Source: Clostridium scatologenes
Lineage (GTDB): Bacteria; Bacillota; Clostridia; Clostridiales; Clostridiaceae
Length of the DNA: 64,000 bases
Reading direction: 5' to 3'
Assembly (NCBI RefSeq): GCF_000968375.1
Contig: NZ_CP009933.1
Location: forward strand, 930,001-994,000
Notes under the pieces: model-generated
What the model was told of the DNA's origin: nothing
The model's input: the letters and a program-made list of their open reading frames with translations, nothing else
The model's database searches: none
Program-made: the position numbers and the translations under genes
Part shown: positions 26,373 through 35,300 of the stretch, one piece after another
How positions within the stretch are numbered: the first letter of the stretch is position 1
Layout of the letters: each line of letters starts with the position of its first letter

Positions 26373-27410
26373 TTATATACTTGAATTTAAAGATTCAGCT
26401 AGTTCTAAAGATGCATCTATTTTTTTCATAATATCCTCTATATATTGTTTATGATTTTCTATTACTACACCAGTTTTATTAACGCCATTTTCTACTGATT
26501 CCATTCCACTTCTTATACTATTTAGTATAACTTCTATTTTTTTTGCAGAATCTACACTTACCGAAGCTAATTTTCTTACTTCGTTAGCAACTACAGAAAA
26601 GCCCTTACCTTGTTCACCTGCTCTTGCTGCTTCTATGGCAGCATTTAGACCAAGTAAATTTGTTTGATTTGCTACAGTTCTTATAAAGCTCAAAATATCA
26701 TCAGTTTCATTAACTTTCTCCTTTGATTTAGAAGAGGATTCAAGCAAGGAACCAGAGGTTTCTACAAGAGAATTTACTTGTGATGATAAATTATGAATTC
26801 CGGCAGATAATGCTTCTATGTTATTTATTAAGTCTTTAGCTATATTTTTAAACTTATCTGAATTCATGATATTTATTTTTTTATCATAACCCATTTTTGA
26901 TAGAGCATTGGCGAATATAAAAATTAAGTTAGATGCAGCTTCTATTTTATCTCTTGATACGATTGGAATTTTTCTTATTGCATCTATATACTCATCTTCA
27001 TTAACACCTATTTCTTTAGCTATTTTTCTAAATTTTTCTTCTTCAGGAGGAGCATCCAATACTTGTCCACCTACTATAGAACCTATTTGAACACCATCAA
27101 CAACTATAGGTGCTGCAAAATCCACTAAACCAGCATGACAACTGTAAATAGCAGGTTTATTAGTTTTTGAAGCTGTTCTTCCACCTTCAATATCACAGCT
27201 TATACATCTTTTATTGCCTTCTATTGAGCCTCTGGTATATTTCATACAAAAGTCTGAAAAGTTACTAGGAGATGTAACATTACCTTCTTTGTTATCTACG
27301 GAAATACTGGCCATACCCATTGCTTTTGCAAAGTTATCTTGAAATTGTTGCAATAATTTTAAATCAATAAGAGAACTTATAGTAAAATTAAAATCATTTT
27401 TAGAATCCAT
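26373..27410 (-). CDS. Soluble PocR-domain methyl-accepting chemotaxis-type protein
   Basis: The 345-residue protein has an N-terminal PocR sensory domain (about 5-165) with its Cys set (FCMKYT, NKRCISCD, YSCHAGL) and a C-terminal MCP signalling hairpin (TVANQTNLLGLNAAIEAAR, GFSVVANEVRKLA). No membrane segment is present, so it is a cytoplasmic transducer. PocR domains are known from propanediol regulation and are thought to bind small hydrocarbon derivatives. I chose the ATG at 27410, 9 nt from GGAGG; the TTG at 27419 abuts the GGAGG. It converges with the large chemoreceptor. Confidence 0.9.
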   Translation of the reverse strand: MDSKNDFNFTISSLIDLKLLQQFQDNFAKAMGMASISVDNKEGNVTSPSNFSDFCMKYTRGSIEGNKRCISCDIEGGRTASKTNKPAIYSCHAGLVDFAAPIVVDGVQIGSIVGGQVLDAPPEEEKFRKIAKEIGVNEDEYIDAIRKIPIVSRDKIEAASNLIFIFANALSKMGYDKKINIMNSDKFKNIAKDLINNIEALSAGIHNLSSQVNSLVETSGSLLESSSKSKEKVNETDDILSFIRTVANQTNLLGLNAAIEAARAGEQGKGFSVVANEVRKLASVSVDSAKKIEVILNSIRSGMESVENGVNKTGVVIENHKQYIEDIMKKIDASLELAESLNSSI

Positions 27411-27897
27411 AGTTATCAACCTCCAAGCATAATGTAATTTAGAATTATTAGTATTAGTGCATTTAAAATAATGTTTTCGGATAATATTGACAATATGAAA
27501 AATTAAGTATAATATGAAATTTCATAATTTATTACACTAATTATACAATAATGTAGATTATTACACAAGTTATAAATTTAATATAATTTAAATTTATATT
27601 AATTATGACATGCTTTGATATCATTTACATTATATTTCAATATTTTCTTTAAAATAAAATTTTTGTGAAATATTTTGATACAAAATTGAATGAAAATTAT
27701 CATTATAGAAATATAAATTCAATAAAAAATTCATAACTATTGAAAAAATGTATTAACCGGTATACAATATAATCATGCTAAATGTAATATTAGTTTATGA
27801 AAAGTATAGGTTACTTTTGTATTAAAAAATAGTTGCATTTGCAAAATTTAGTATGACTATAATATGAAAAACATTTAAAGAATAGGGGGAATTAATT
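27411..27897. other. Divergent intergenic region, PocR-MCP / pepV
   Basis: No gene in 487 bp. TTGACA (27487-27492) and TATAAT (27508-27513) on the plus strand are only 15 nt apart, so this is at best a weak promoter. Another TATAAT (27858-27863) is 35 nt before pepV without a well spaced -35. No other structure is evident. Confidence 0.35.
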
Positions 27898-29289
27898 ATG
27901 AAACTTAATGAAAAAATTGATGCTTTAAAGGAAGAGCTTATTAAAGCAAGTCAAGAAGTAGTAAAAATTAAGAGTATTGAAGAAGAAGGAAAACCAGGTA
28001 TGCCTTTTGGTGAAGGTGTATCAAAAGCACTTGATAAGGCACTTGAAATTTCAGCTTCTCTTGGATTTCATACATATAAGGAAGAAGAAGGTTATTATGG
28101 ATATGCAGAATATGGTGAAGGCGATGATTATGTAGCTGTTCTTGGTCATATGGATGTTGTTCCAGAAGGAGATAACTGGATTCATCCACCATATGGGGCA
28201 GAAATTCATGATGGTAAAATGTTTGGAAGAGGTACATTAGATGATAAGGCTCCAATAATGGCAGCACTTTTTGGATTAAAGGCTATAAAAGATCTTAATA
28301 TGCCACTTTCAAAGAAAGTAAGAGTTATTTTTGGAACTAATGAAGAAACTGGAAGTTCTGAAATGCATGTGTATAATAAAAAGGAAAAGGCTCCAGTAGC
28401 TGGATTTACACCAGATGCTATGTATCCACTTATAAATGCAGAAAAAGGTATAAGAAGAATTCATGTTGTTAAGGATTTAAATTCTTGCAATTGCGGTATT
28501 AGTATTAAGTCATTAAAAGGTGGAATAAGACCTAATATGGTTCCAGATAAATGTGAAACTGTGATAGCTGCAAAGGACACAGAAGGTATTGTTAAAGCAG
28601 TAAAGGAATTTGCAGATAAAATGGGATATAACATGAAAGCTGAAATTGTAAATGGAAATGTAGTTATTCATGCATTTGGAGTATCAGCACATGGAAGTAT
28701 GCCTGAGCTTGGAAAAAATGCTGTAATGCATACATTCCAGTTTTTAGGAACAATACTTAAAGGTGGCTGTGATCTTGCAGATTATGTTAATTTCTTTAAC
28801 AAAAGTGTTGGATTAGAAACAGACGGTACATCACTTAAAATAGCATGTGAAGATAAACCATCAGGAAAACTATCATTAAATGTTGGAGTTGCTGATATTA
28901 ATGAAGAAAAAGCAGATATGTGGATAGATATAAGATATCCTGTTACAGCTAAAGGTGAAGAAATTATGAATACCCTTTCTAAGGAAGTTGATCAGTGCGG
29001 TGCTAAAATAGAAAGAGTTGAAGCTCAAGATCCTCTTTATTATGCAGAAGACAGTAACTTGGTTAAAACTCTTCTTAAGGTTTATACTGAACAAACAGGT
29101 GAAGAAGGAAAAGCTTATGGAATAGGTGGAGGAACTTATGCTAAGGAACTTCCTAATATAGTTGGGTTTGGACCAATATTCCCAGGAAAACCAGATTTGG
29201 ATCATCAAGCTAATGAATATATTGAAATCGATGATCTTATGATGAATGCTAAAATATATGCTCATACAATATACGAACTTGCTAAATAA
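27898..29289 (+). CDS. pepV: M20-family dipeptidase PepV
   Basis: PepV is a cytosolic di-zinc aminopeptidase that cleaves dipeptides, including those with D- or beta-residues. The 463-residue length fits. Metal-site motifs are present: H in VLGHMDVVPEGDNW, D in GRGTLDDKAP, and the catalytic glutamates in FGTNEETGSSE. The lid domain and the C-terminal His region (DLDHQANEY) are intact. The ATG follows AGGGGGA. It is monocistronic with a terminator after it, and fits an amino-acid-fermenting life style. Confidence 0.95.
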   Translation: MKLNEKIDALKEELIKASQEVVKIKSIEEEGKPGMPFGEGVSKALDKALEISASLGFHTYKEEEGYYGYAEYGEGDDYVAVLGHMDVVPEGDNWIHPPYGAEIHDGKMFGRGTLDDKAPIMAALFGLKAIKDLNMPLSKKVRVIFGTNEETGSSEMHVYNKKEKAPVAGFTPDAMYPLINAEKGIRRIHVVKDLNSCNCGISIKSLKGGIRPNMVPDKCETVIAAKDTEGIVKAVKEFADKMGYNMKAEIVNGNVVIHAFGVSAHGSMPELGKNAVMHTFQFLGTILKGGCDLADYVNFFNKSVGLETDGTSLKIACEDKPSGKLSLNVGVADINEEKADMWIDIRYPVTAKGEEIMNTLSKEVDQCGAKIERVEAQDPLYYAEDSNLVKTLLKVYTEQTGEEGKAYGIGGGTYAKELPNIVGFGPIFPGKPDLDHQANEYIEIDDLMMNAKIYAHTIYELAK

Positions 29290-29328
29290 ATAGTTTTTAC
29301 AATATAAGATTTGGATAGAGTAGTTATG

Positions 29329-29381
29329 AAAATCACTGTCAAATTTATTAGAATTTAATAAATTTTGATGGTGATTTTTAT
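29329..29381 (+). terminator. Terminator after pepV
   Basis: A stem of about 22 bp with a small bulge starts AAAATCAC (29329-29336), pairs with GTGATTTT at its right end, and runs into T. Confidence 0.75.
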
Positions 29382-29548
29382 ATACTACTTCTGAATACAG
29401 AAAATTTTAATTCATTTAGTAACATAGTATGAAAATTTAGTTATATATTATTGTAAAAATATTATATAACAATATGGACTTTTATCAAAACATGTTATAA
29501 TTGAATATATAAATTCATAATAATTAATATGATGGAGGGGAATGGTAA

Positions 29549-29941
29549 ATGTTAGAGTGGAAAGATAAATATTCTATTGGTGTAGAATTAATTGATGAAC
29601 AACATAAGCATCTTTTTGAAATAGGGAATAAAGCAGTTAAATTATTAAAAAATGATTTTTATGTGGACAAGTATGATAAAATTATTGAAATAATTCAAGA
29701 ATTATGTGAATATACAGAGTTCCATTTTAAAGCTGAAGAAGGTTATATGTTAAAAATAGGTTCAAAGCAATATGAAAGCCAAAAAATTGAGCATGATATT
29801 TTTATAAAAAAGATAAATTCTGTGGATTTGAATAATATAGATAATGATCAACAAAAGTATCTTGAGGACTTACTTGCTTTTGTTTTTAACTGGATTATTG
29901 ATCATATATTACAAAAGGATAAGTTAATAAATGAAAACTAA
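29549..29941 (+). CDS. Bacteriohemerythrin
   Basis: This small cytoplasmic di-iron four-helix protein binds oxygen and in anaerobes is linked to oxygen sensing or protection. The 130-residue chain shows the ligand set in order: H19 in DEQHKHLFE, the HFKAEE motif, H in QKIEHDIF, and H and D in WIIDHILQKD. The ATG follows GGAGGGG. It stands alone among chemotaxis-type genes, which is a common setting for this family. Confidence 0.95.
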   Translation: MLEWKDKYSIGVELIDEQHKHLFEIGNKAVKLLKNDFYVDKYDKIIEIIQELCEYTEFHFKAEEGYMLKIGSKQYESQKIEHDIFIKKINSVDLNNIDNDQQKYLEDLLAFVFNWIIDHILQKDKLINEN

Positions 29942-29974
29942 ATTTTTCATAATGAATATTGTTTAAATTTACAA

Positions 29975-30130
29975 AATAGGCACATTGCGACGTAAGCATA
30001 TGTAAGCGAAGTAACTTTCAACTGTATTCCGGCTGATATATGCTGTGAAGGAAAACTCACTTCACAGCATATATCAGTCTACATACAGTTGAAAGTTACT
30101 TCTTAGTGCATTACGTATACACATAATACT
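29975..30130. repeat. Long two-step hairpin element
   Basis: Two perfect nested stems: 19 bp (30009-30027 with 30083-30101; AAGTAACTTTCAACTGTAT) and 17 bp (30033-30049 with 30061-30077; CTGATATATGCTGTGAA), separated by short unpaired bulges and closed by an 11-nt loop. The flanks ATTGCGACGTAAGC and GCATTACGTATACAC resemble the end sequences of the structured repeats. No T run follows, so it is more likely a palindromic mobile repeat than a terminator. Confidence 0.7.
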
Positions 30131-30300
30131 GTGATATAGTTTATGTATATTTCAGCTATTTTAATAATATTCTATGGCGCAGCTGCAAAAATAATAAATT
30201 TCTTTTAAGGTATTTCTATAAATATAGAAAGCAACTGACTTTTAAATGAAATATATTAGCCTATCAACAGGCTTAACTTTAATTTTTAAGCATTATAAGT

Positions 30301-30648
30301 TATGATTATAAATATAATTTTCACTTACTAAAACTACTTATAATAATGTAATTAGGTGCGTACACTTGAACTTGATAGTTTGGATTTTAACTTTTAGGTA
30401 GTGATATATGCTAAGTGTGTCATCACATTAGCTAAATTGTTTTAGTATTATTCTTAGCTCAAAATTTTTGAAAGCCTTAGAACTTTAGTCCTGTTTGAGG
30501 GGACCGAGTTTGACAAAGTTCTTAGGCTTTCAAAAATTTCGAGCTTTAGAATAATTAAAACATTTAGCCGTGATGACACACTTAGCATATATCATGGACT
30601 AAAAGTTAAAATCTAAACTTCCACTGCATCCTTGTGTCGCATTATTTT
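30301..30648. repeat. Structured repeat element, copy 2
   Basis: This is related to the element at 15168-15588 over its whole length. The outer arms are 30378-30444 and 30556-30618, nearly fully paired. The inner arms are 30456-30485 and 30516-30545, with about two mismatches. The loop holds TCCTGTTTGAGGGGACCGAG and then TTTGACAAAG. In the inner stem several base pairs differ from copy 1 on both sides at once (for example G-C pairs replaced by A-T pairs), which keeps pairing. The right end is TCCTTGTGTCGCATTA. It lacks the extra 80 nt of copy 1. Confidence 0.85.
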
Positions 30649-30652
30649 TAAA

Positions 30653-31549
30653 TTACTCAATAATTGGAGTTGATTTTGAAATAATAAAGTCAACTTTTCC
30701 AAAAGAAAATACAATAGGTATACGATAAGCTTCTGTTAAATTAGTTAAGATACCTTTAGAGTGTATTTCTTGAGGATTTAGCTGAAGTTCAGTATTATTT
30801 TCAGACATATTTACAATGAATATTCCGTTAACTAAATTTAAAAATTCTCCTATGGATTCTTGAGTATATCCATCATTTTCACTAAGATCTTCCTCAGTAT
30901 ACTTTTTAGCAAATTCTAGTAATGTTTTTTGGTCAGCAGATACACAAATGTATAATTCAAAATCTCCATTAATTTTTTGTGAAGAAATGTAATCAAATTC
31001 ATATTCATCTATAGGCATAATTTCTATTGGTCTAAAATCACTATCAACAAATCTAATAATATTTTTTAACAAAAGAGAAAAATATTTTTTATAAATAGCA
31101 CCGTAGGAACAATTGTTAAAATTATAAAATTTATGTATAATTTCATCTAAATTTTCATTTATTAAAAAGTTAAAATCTTCATCACTAATACTATATGACA
31201 TTTTATAATTATTAAGTGCTTGCTCAAATTCAGCAAGAGTCATATAATTCTTATCCAAGATAGCTTGTCTAACAAGCATATCCTTTGATTCCTGTTCAAA
31301 AAGTAAAATTTCTAACTGCTCCTCGTTTAAAAGGCTCATATCAATTGAAAGTTCACCAAATTTTTTGTCAATTCTATATTGTGTTTTATGTACTTCATCA
31401 ACATTATCTTTAGTCATAAATCCTGAATTAACAGCTAACTCGCCTAATCTAACATGTATAGATTTTTGCAAATCTAACAAATTTTTTAATTGTTCGGGTT
31501 TAAGTAATTTCTCGTTTAAAAGATAATTGCCAAATAATTGTGTAAGCAT
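30653..31549 (-). CDS. CheX-like phosphatase domain protein with N-terminal GspE/MshE-like region
   Basis: In the 298-residue protein the N-terminal 115 residues are two copies of a short helical module (LGELAVNSGFMTKDNVDEVH and FGELSIDMSLLNEEQLEILL) like the N domain of type II/IV secretion ATPases. The C-terminal part (about 150-298) looks CheX/CheC-like, with the ExxN active-site motif E235-N238 in GEFLNLVNG and P259 about 20 residues later. CheX removes phosphate from CheY-type regulators. It begins 3 nt after the response regulator gene, which supports a regulator/phosphatase pair. The ATG has GAGGAGG upstream. Confidence 0.75.
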   Translation of the reverse strand: MLTQLFGNYLLNEKLLKPEQLKNLLDLQKSIHVRLGELAVNSGFMTKDNVDEVHKTQYRIDKKFGELSIDMSLLNEEQLEILLFEQESKDMLVRQAILDKNYMTLAEFEQALNNYKMSYSISDEDFNFLINENLDEIIHKFYNFNNCSYGAIYKKYFSLLLKNIIRFVDSDFRPIEIMPIDEYEFDYISSQKINGDFELYICVSADQKTLLEFAKKYTEEDLSENDGYTQESIGEFLNLVNGIFIVNMSENNTELQLNPQEIHSKGILTNLTEAYRIPIVFSFGKVDFIISKSTPIIE

Positions 31550-31552
31550 AAA

Positions 31553-31933
31553 TTACTGAACCTCCTCATTAAACTCCTTTAATATACTTTCAATTTTTAT
31601 GTTTGCAAAGGGTTTTTGTATAAATTCACAAGCTCCTGCTTCAAGGGCTTTTTTTAGTAATATTTTAGTACCTGATGACGATGACATGATAACTTTTGCA
31701 TTTTTATCAAATTGAATAATTTCATTTAATGCTGTAATACCATCTTTTACAGGCATGACTATATCCATAAAAACCAAATGAGGAATATATTTTTTATACA
31801 TATCTATGGCATTTTGTCCATCTGATGCTTCAAAAATTTCAGTGCAGCCGTATTTAAATAACAGTTCTTTTAGTTTTTTTCTTATTAGACTTGAATCATC
31901 ACAAATAAGAACCTTTAATGAATGTAGTTCCAT
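31553..31933 (-). CDS. CheY-like single-domain response regulator
   Basis: This is a stand-alone receiver of 126 residues from ATG 31933. It has the acidic pair in LICDDSS, phospho-acceptor D57 in LVFMDIVMP, the MSSSSG switch region and K107 in FIQKPF. No output domain is present, so it acts by protein contact, as CheY does. An ATG at 31957 lies upstream of the GGGGG ribosome binding site and is less likely. It forms an operon with the CheX-like gene 3 nt downstream; the cognate kinase is not in the window. Confidence 0.92.
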   Translation of the reverse strand: MELHSLKVLICDDSSLIRKKLKELLFKYGCTEIFEASDGQNAIDMYKKYIPHLVFMDIVMPVKDGITALNEIIQFDKNAKVIMSSSSGTKILLKKALEAGACEFIQKPFANIKIESILKEFNEEVQ

Positions 31934-32362
31934 TATATTTGTTTTCCCCCTTATCATATAAAATACTTCTATAGATAGTAAATACTATATTTATATATAA
32001 TATTATACATGAATATGAAGGTATATACAATATTGTATATTATTATACAAATTTGTACCACAAATTTCATAAATGTTTTATAAATACCAATATAATATAA
32101 AAATAATTAAATTTAATATTAAAATTTATATTAGATTAATTTAATAGTTAACTTTTGTATATAATATGTAATTTTTGAATTAATATAAAAATATTATTGG
32201 ATATTTTTTATAAGGCAATTTAGAGGACAATGAATATGAATTTTTTAAATCCTCCTTCATTGTCCTCTTAAAAATATTACTTATCATAATTTTTAAACTG
32301 CTAAATATAAATTTAAATAAAATATTCTGTTTTTTTAGTTTATTTTCAACTAAATTATTATT
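31934..32362. other. Intergenic region, response regulator / beta-helix protein
   Basis: No gene is seen. It contains an 18-bp palindrome ATATACAATATTGTATAT (32023-32040), and a perfect 13-bp inverted repeat AGAGGACAATGAA (32222-32234) with its complement (32256-32268) and no T run. The palindrome lies upstream of the response regulator gene and could be an operator. Confidence 0.4.
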
Positions 32363-35300
32363 TTAAATTTTATTTGTTATGCTATTTTCAGATATTTCAA
32401 TAGTTGTTAAATCAGTACCATCAAAGCTCAAATTAGAAGTTGCATTATTAGTTATTTCATTGTTAATTATAGTTATATTAGAAGGAACTTTACCTGTGAT
32501 ACTATGAATTCCTTCAGCTGTAGAATTAAAATATATTCCATATACAGCATTTTCATGAATCTTATTATTTTGTATATTTATATTTTTGGAGGTATTTATC
32601 CAAATACCATATCCTTTGGAATTATATATATCGTTGTTATCAATTAGTAGTTTGCCTTCAGCAGCTTTAACTGATTCAAGGATCAATGCATGACTGTTAA
32701 AGCCTGATATTTGATTGTTAATAATTGTTAAACCTTTAAAATCTATCATATCGCTTAAGTGTCTTGGGTCATCAGGAGGATAAAGGAAAGCTTCAGCATC
32801 ATATCCCATATAAATTCCATAATTACTGCCTTGAGGTGAATAGATTATATTGTCTGATATGATTATATTTTTATATGATTGTTTGTTTTGTTTGTTTTCA
32901 ATGGCTATATTCCAATCTCTAATTTCAAGCCCTATTATTTTTACATTGTTTGATGATATAGTGATAGCTGTTTCTGTAGCTATTTTTTTGTTTCTTTGTT
33001 TTAATATAACACCAGAATTACCTTGTAATGTTAAGGATCTATTTATTTCTAAAGCTTCATCATATATATTGGGAAATAAATTAATTTTCATTATGGAATA
33101 TACAATTGTAGCAAATTTTAATACTTTAGTATCATCTACTGTAACTATTTTGTTATCTATTGTTCCGTTGATGTTGGTTATGCTTTTACAGGTTATAGGT
33201 ATGCCTTCAAAAATTCCATCTAACTTTATAGTTGTAATATTTGATTGAGCCAAAGCAAATACCACTGCTAAAGAGTTATCTGCTTTAACAATAGTAGGAG
33301 TGATTTTTTCATAACCTTTTACATCAATAGTGCTTATATCTGTAACACCACTTTGAATATTAACATGAGTGATGTTTTTTCCATCAATAGTCAAATTATT
33401 AGAATTTAAATTTAAGGTCTCAACACTAGATCCATTATATAAAATTAAGCTTGTATTTTCAGCATCAATTTGAATATTTTTAACATTTACGCCTTTGTTT
33501 ATTTTAATGGTTGTATTGGAAACATCTATTACTAAATTTCCAATGGATGTTCCTTCATCAATTAAAATGTTAGAATACTCTGATTGTAAATTGAAATTAT
33601 TAATTTCAGCTCCAATTGTTTGCAGTACTTGCATTGGTGTACCTTGTGGAGAAGTGATAATAATTTTTTCAACTATACTTTTAATAGGTGTGTCAGATGA
33701 AACATCTTCATCTAATATAACCTTTGCATTGCCTAAAAAATGCAATATAGGAGTGCTTATACCATATAGATGAATATTCTTAATATCTTCTGAAAGAATT
33801 TTTGTTCCTAAAGTAGCAATTACATTATGCAAAGATATACTTGCGTATAGTCCTATACATATAATCAACTCTCCATCTATAATTAAATTGTTTAGTTGAT
33901 TTTCATCAGCACCAATATCAAATGTTACATTTGGAGTTGTTAAAGTGTATTCATTTGTTCCATAACTATCTAAAATAACGTATTTATTTATAAAAAGGGG
34001 ATTGGTCAATGTTATATCATTCAGTAAAGATATATGAACTACAGAATCATCTGAAAGTGCATTTATTAATTCTGTTTCAGTACTTACAGTAACATGTATT
34101 AATGTTTTTTTAGATATTATTATTTTATACACATTGGTTACTAATTTATCTTGTGATGTACATTCAACTAAAATTTCATCATTAATTTTAAATTTATATA
34201 AATCCCATTGAGTTTTGTCAATTACAGTAGTTTCACCGTTTTTTACTACTATATTTTCATTAGGTTTACATTGAGTTATGCTAATACCTGATGCAGTATC
34301 AGTATTTATCAATAAAATTGCACCATTAGGATTACTAGCTGTTATTAAAGCTTGACTTAAATCTATACTATAGTCTTCTATTTTTATAGAACTTAAATTA
34401 GCATTAGGACTTTCAAGTACACCATTTATTAAAGTTTCGTTGGTATCAGTAAAATATATATAACTTTCTTTTAAATTATTTTTTACATTAGATATCAAAT
34501 TACCTTTAAATTGAGTAATGTATTTTTGAACACCTTGAAGTTCTATTGCTGTACTAAATATACCATTTGGTTCTTGTGTCTCTATTGGAGTAAGAGGATC
34601 ATTCCATACATTATCTATTATATTATTTGTAATATTTATATTAGTTGACATAAATAATTGTTTAGTTTTGGTATTTAAAGCTTCTACAAATATACCATGT
34701 CTTGCTGTATTTTTTATAATATTTAAAGCTGCATTTAAAGTATTAATGGGTGAAGGAAGAGTTGTAGTTCCTTCCTTATAAGCTATTATACCATTACCAC
34801 AAGTTGCTTTGCCTTTAGGTCTTACTATATTTTTGATTATATTATTATAAACACTGCAGTTATCTCCATGAACATATATACCATTTTGTGCAAAATTATT
34901 TCCATCTACAGTTAAATTTTTAATAATTACATTACTGCTGTCTGCTGCAATAACTGCGCTATAAGGAGTAAAGCTTAAATTACTTATATTTTGACTTGCT
35001 GATATTGTTATATTTCTGGATACTCCATTTAATATAACAGGCCTTTTTATTTCTATTGGAGTAGCTATATTTAATATATTTTGTAAAACATTAATGATAC
35101 CTATTTCTGTCCAATTTGTGAGTACATCTCTTAAATCATTTTCTGTAGAAACACCATATATTATATGATTTTCTGGTAAGTCAGGAATATTAGTATATGT
35201 CACACGTTTATGCCAGTCAAAACCTTTAAAGTTGCTGTCCGTAATATTTATATTTGAAGATGTAGCGTTATTGTTAATTATTGAGATACCTATAAAATTG

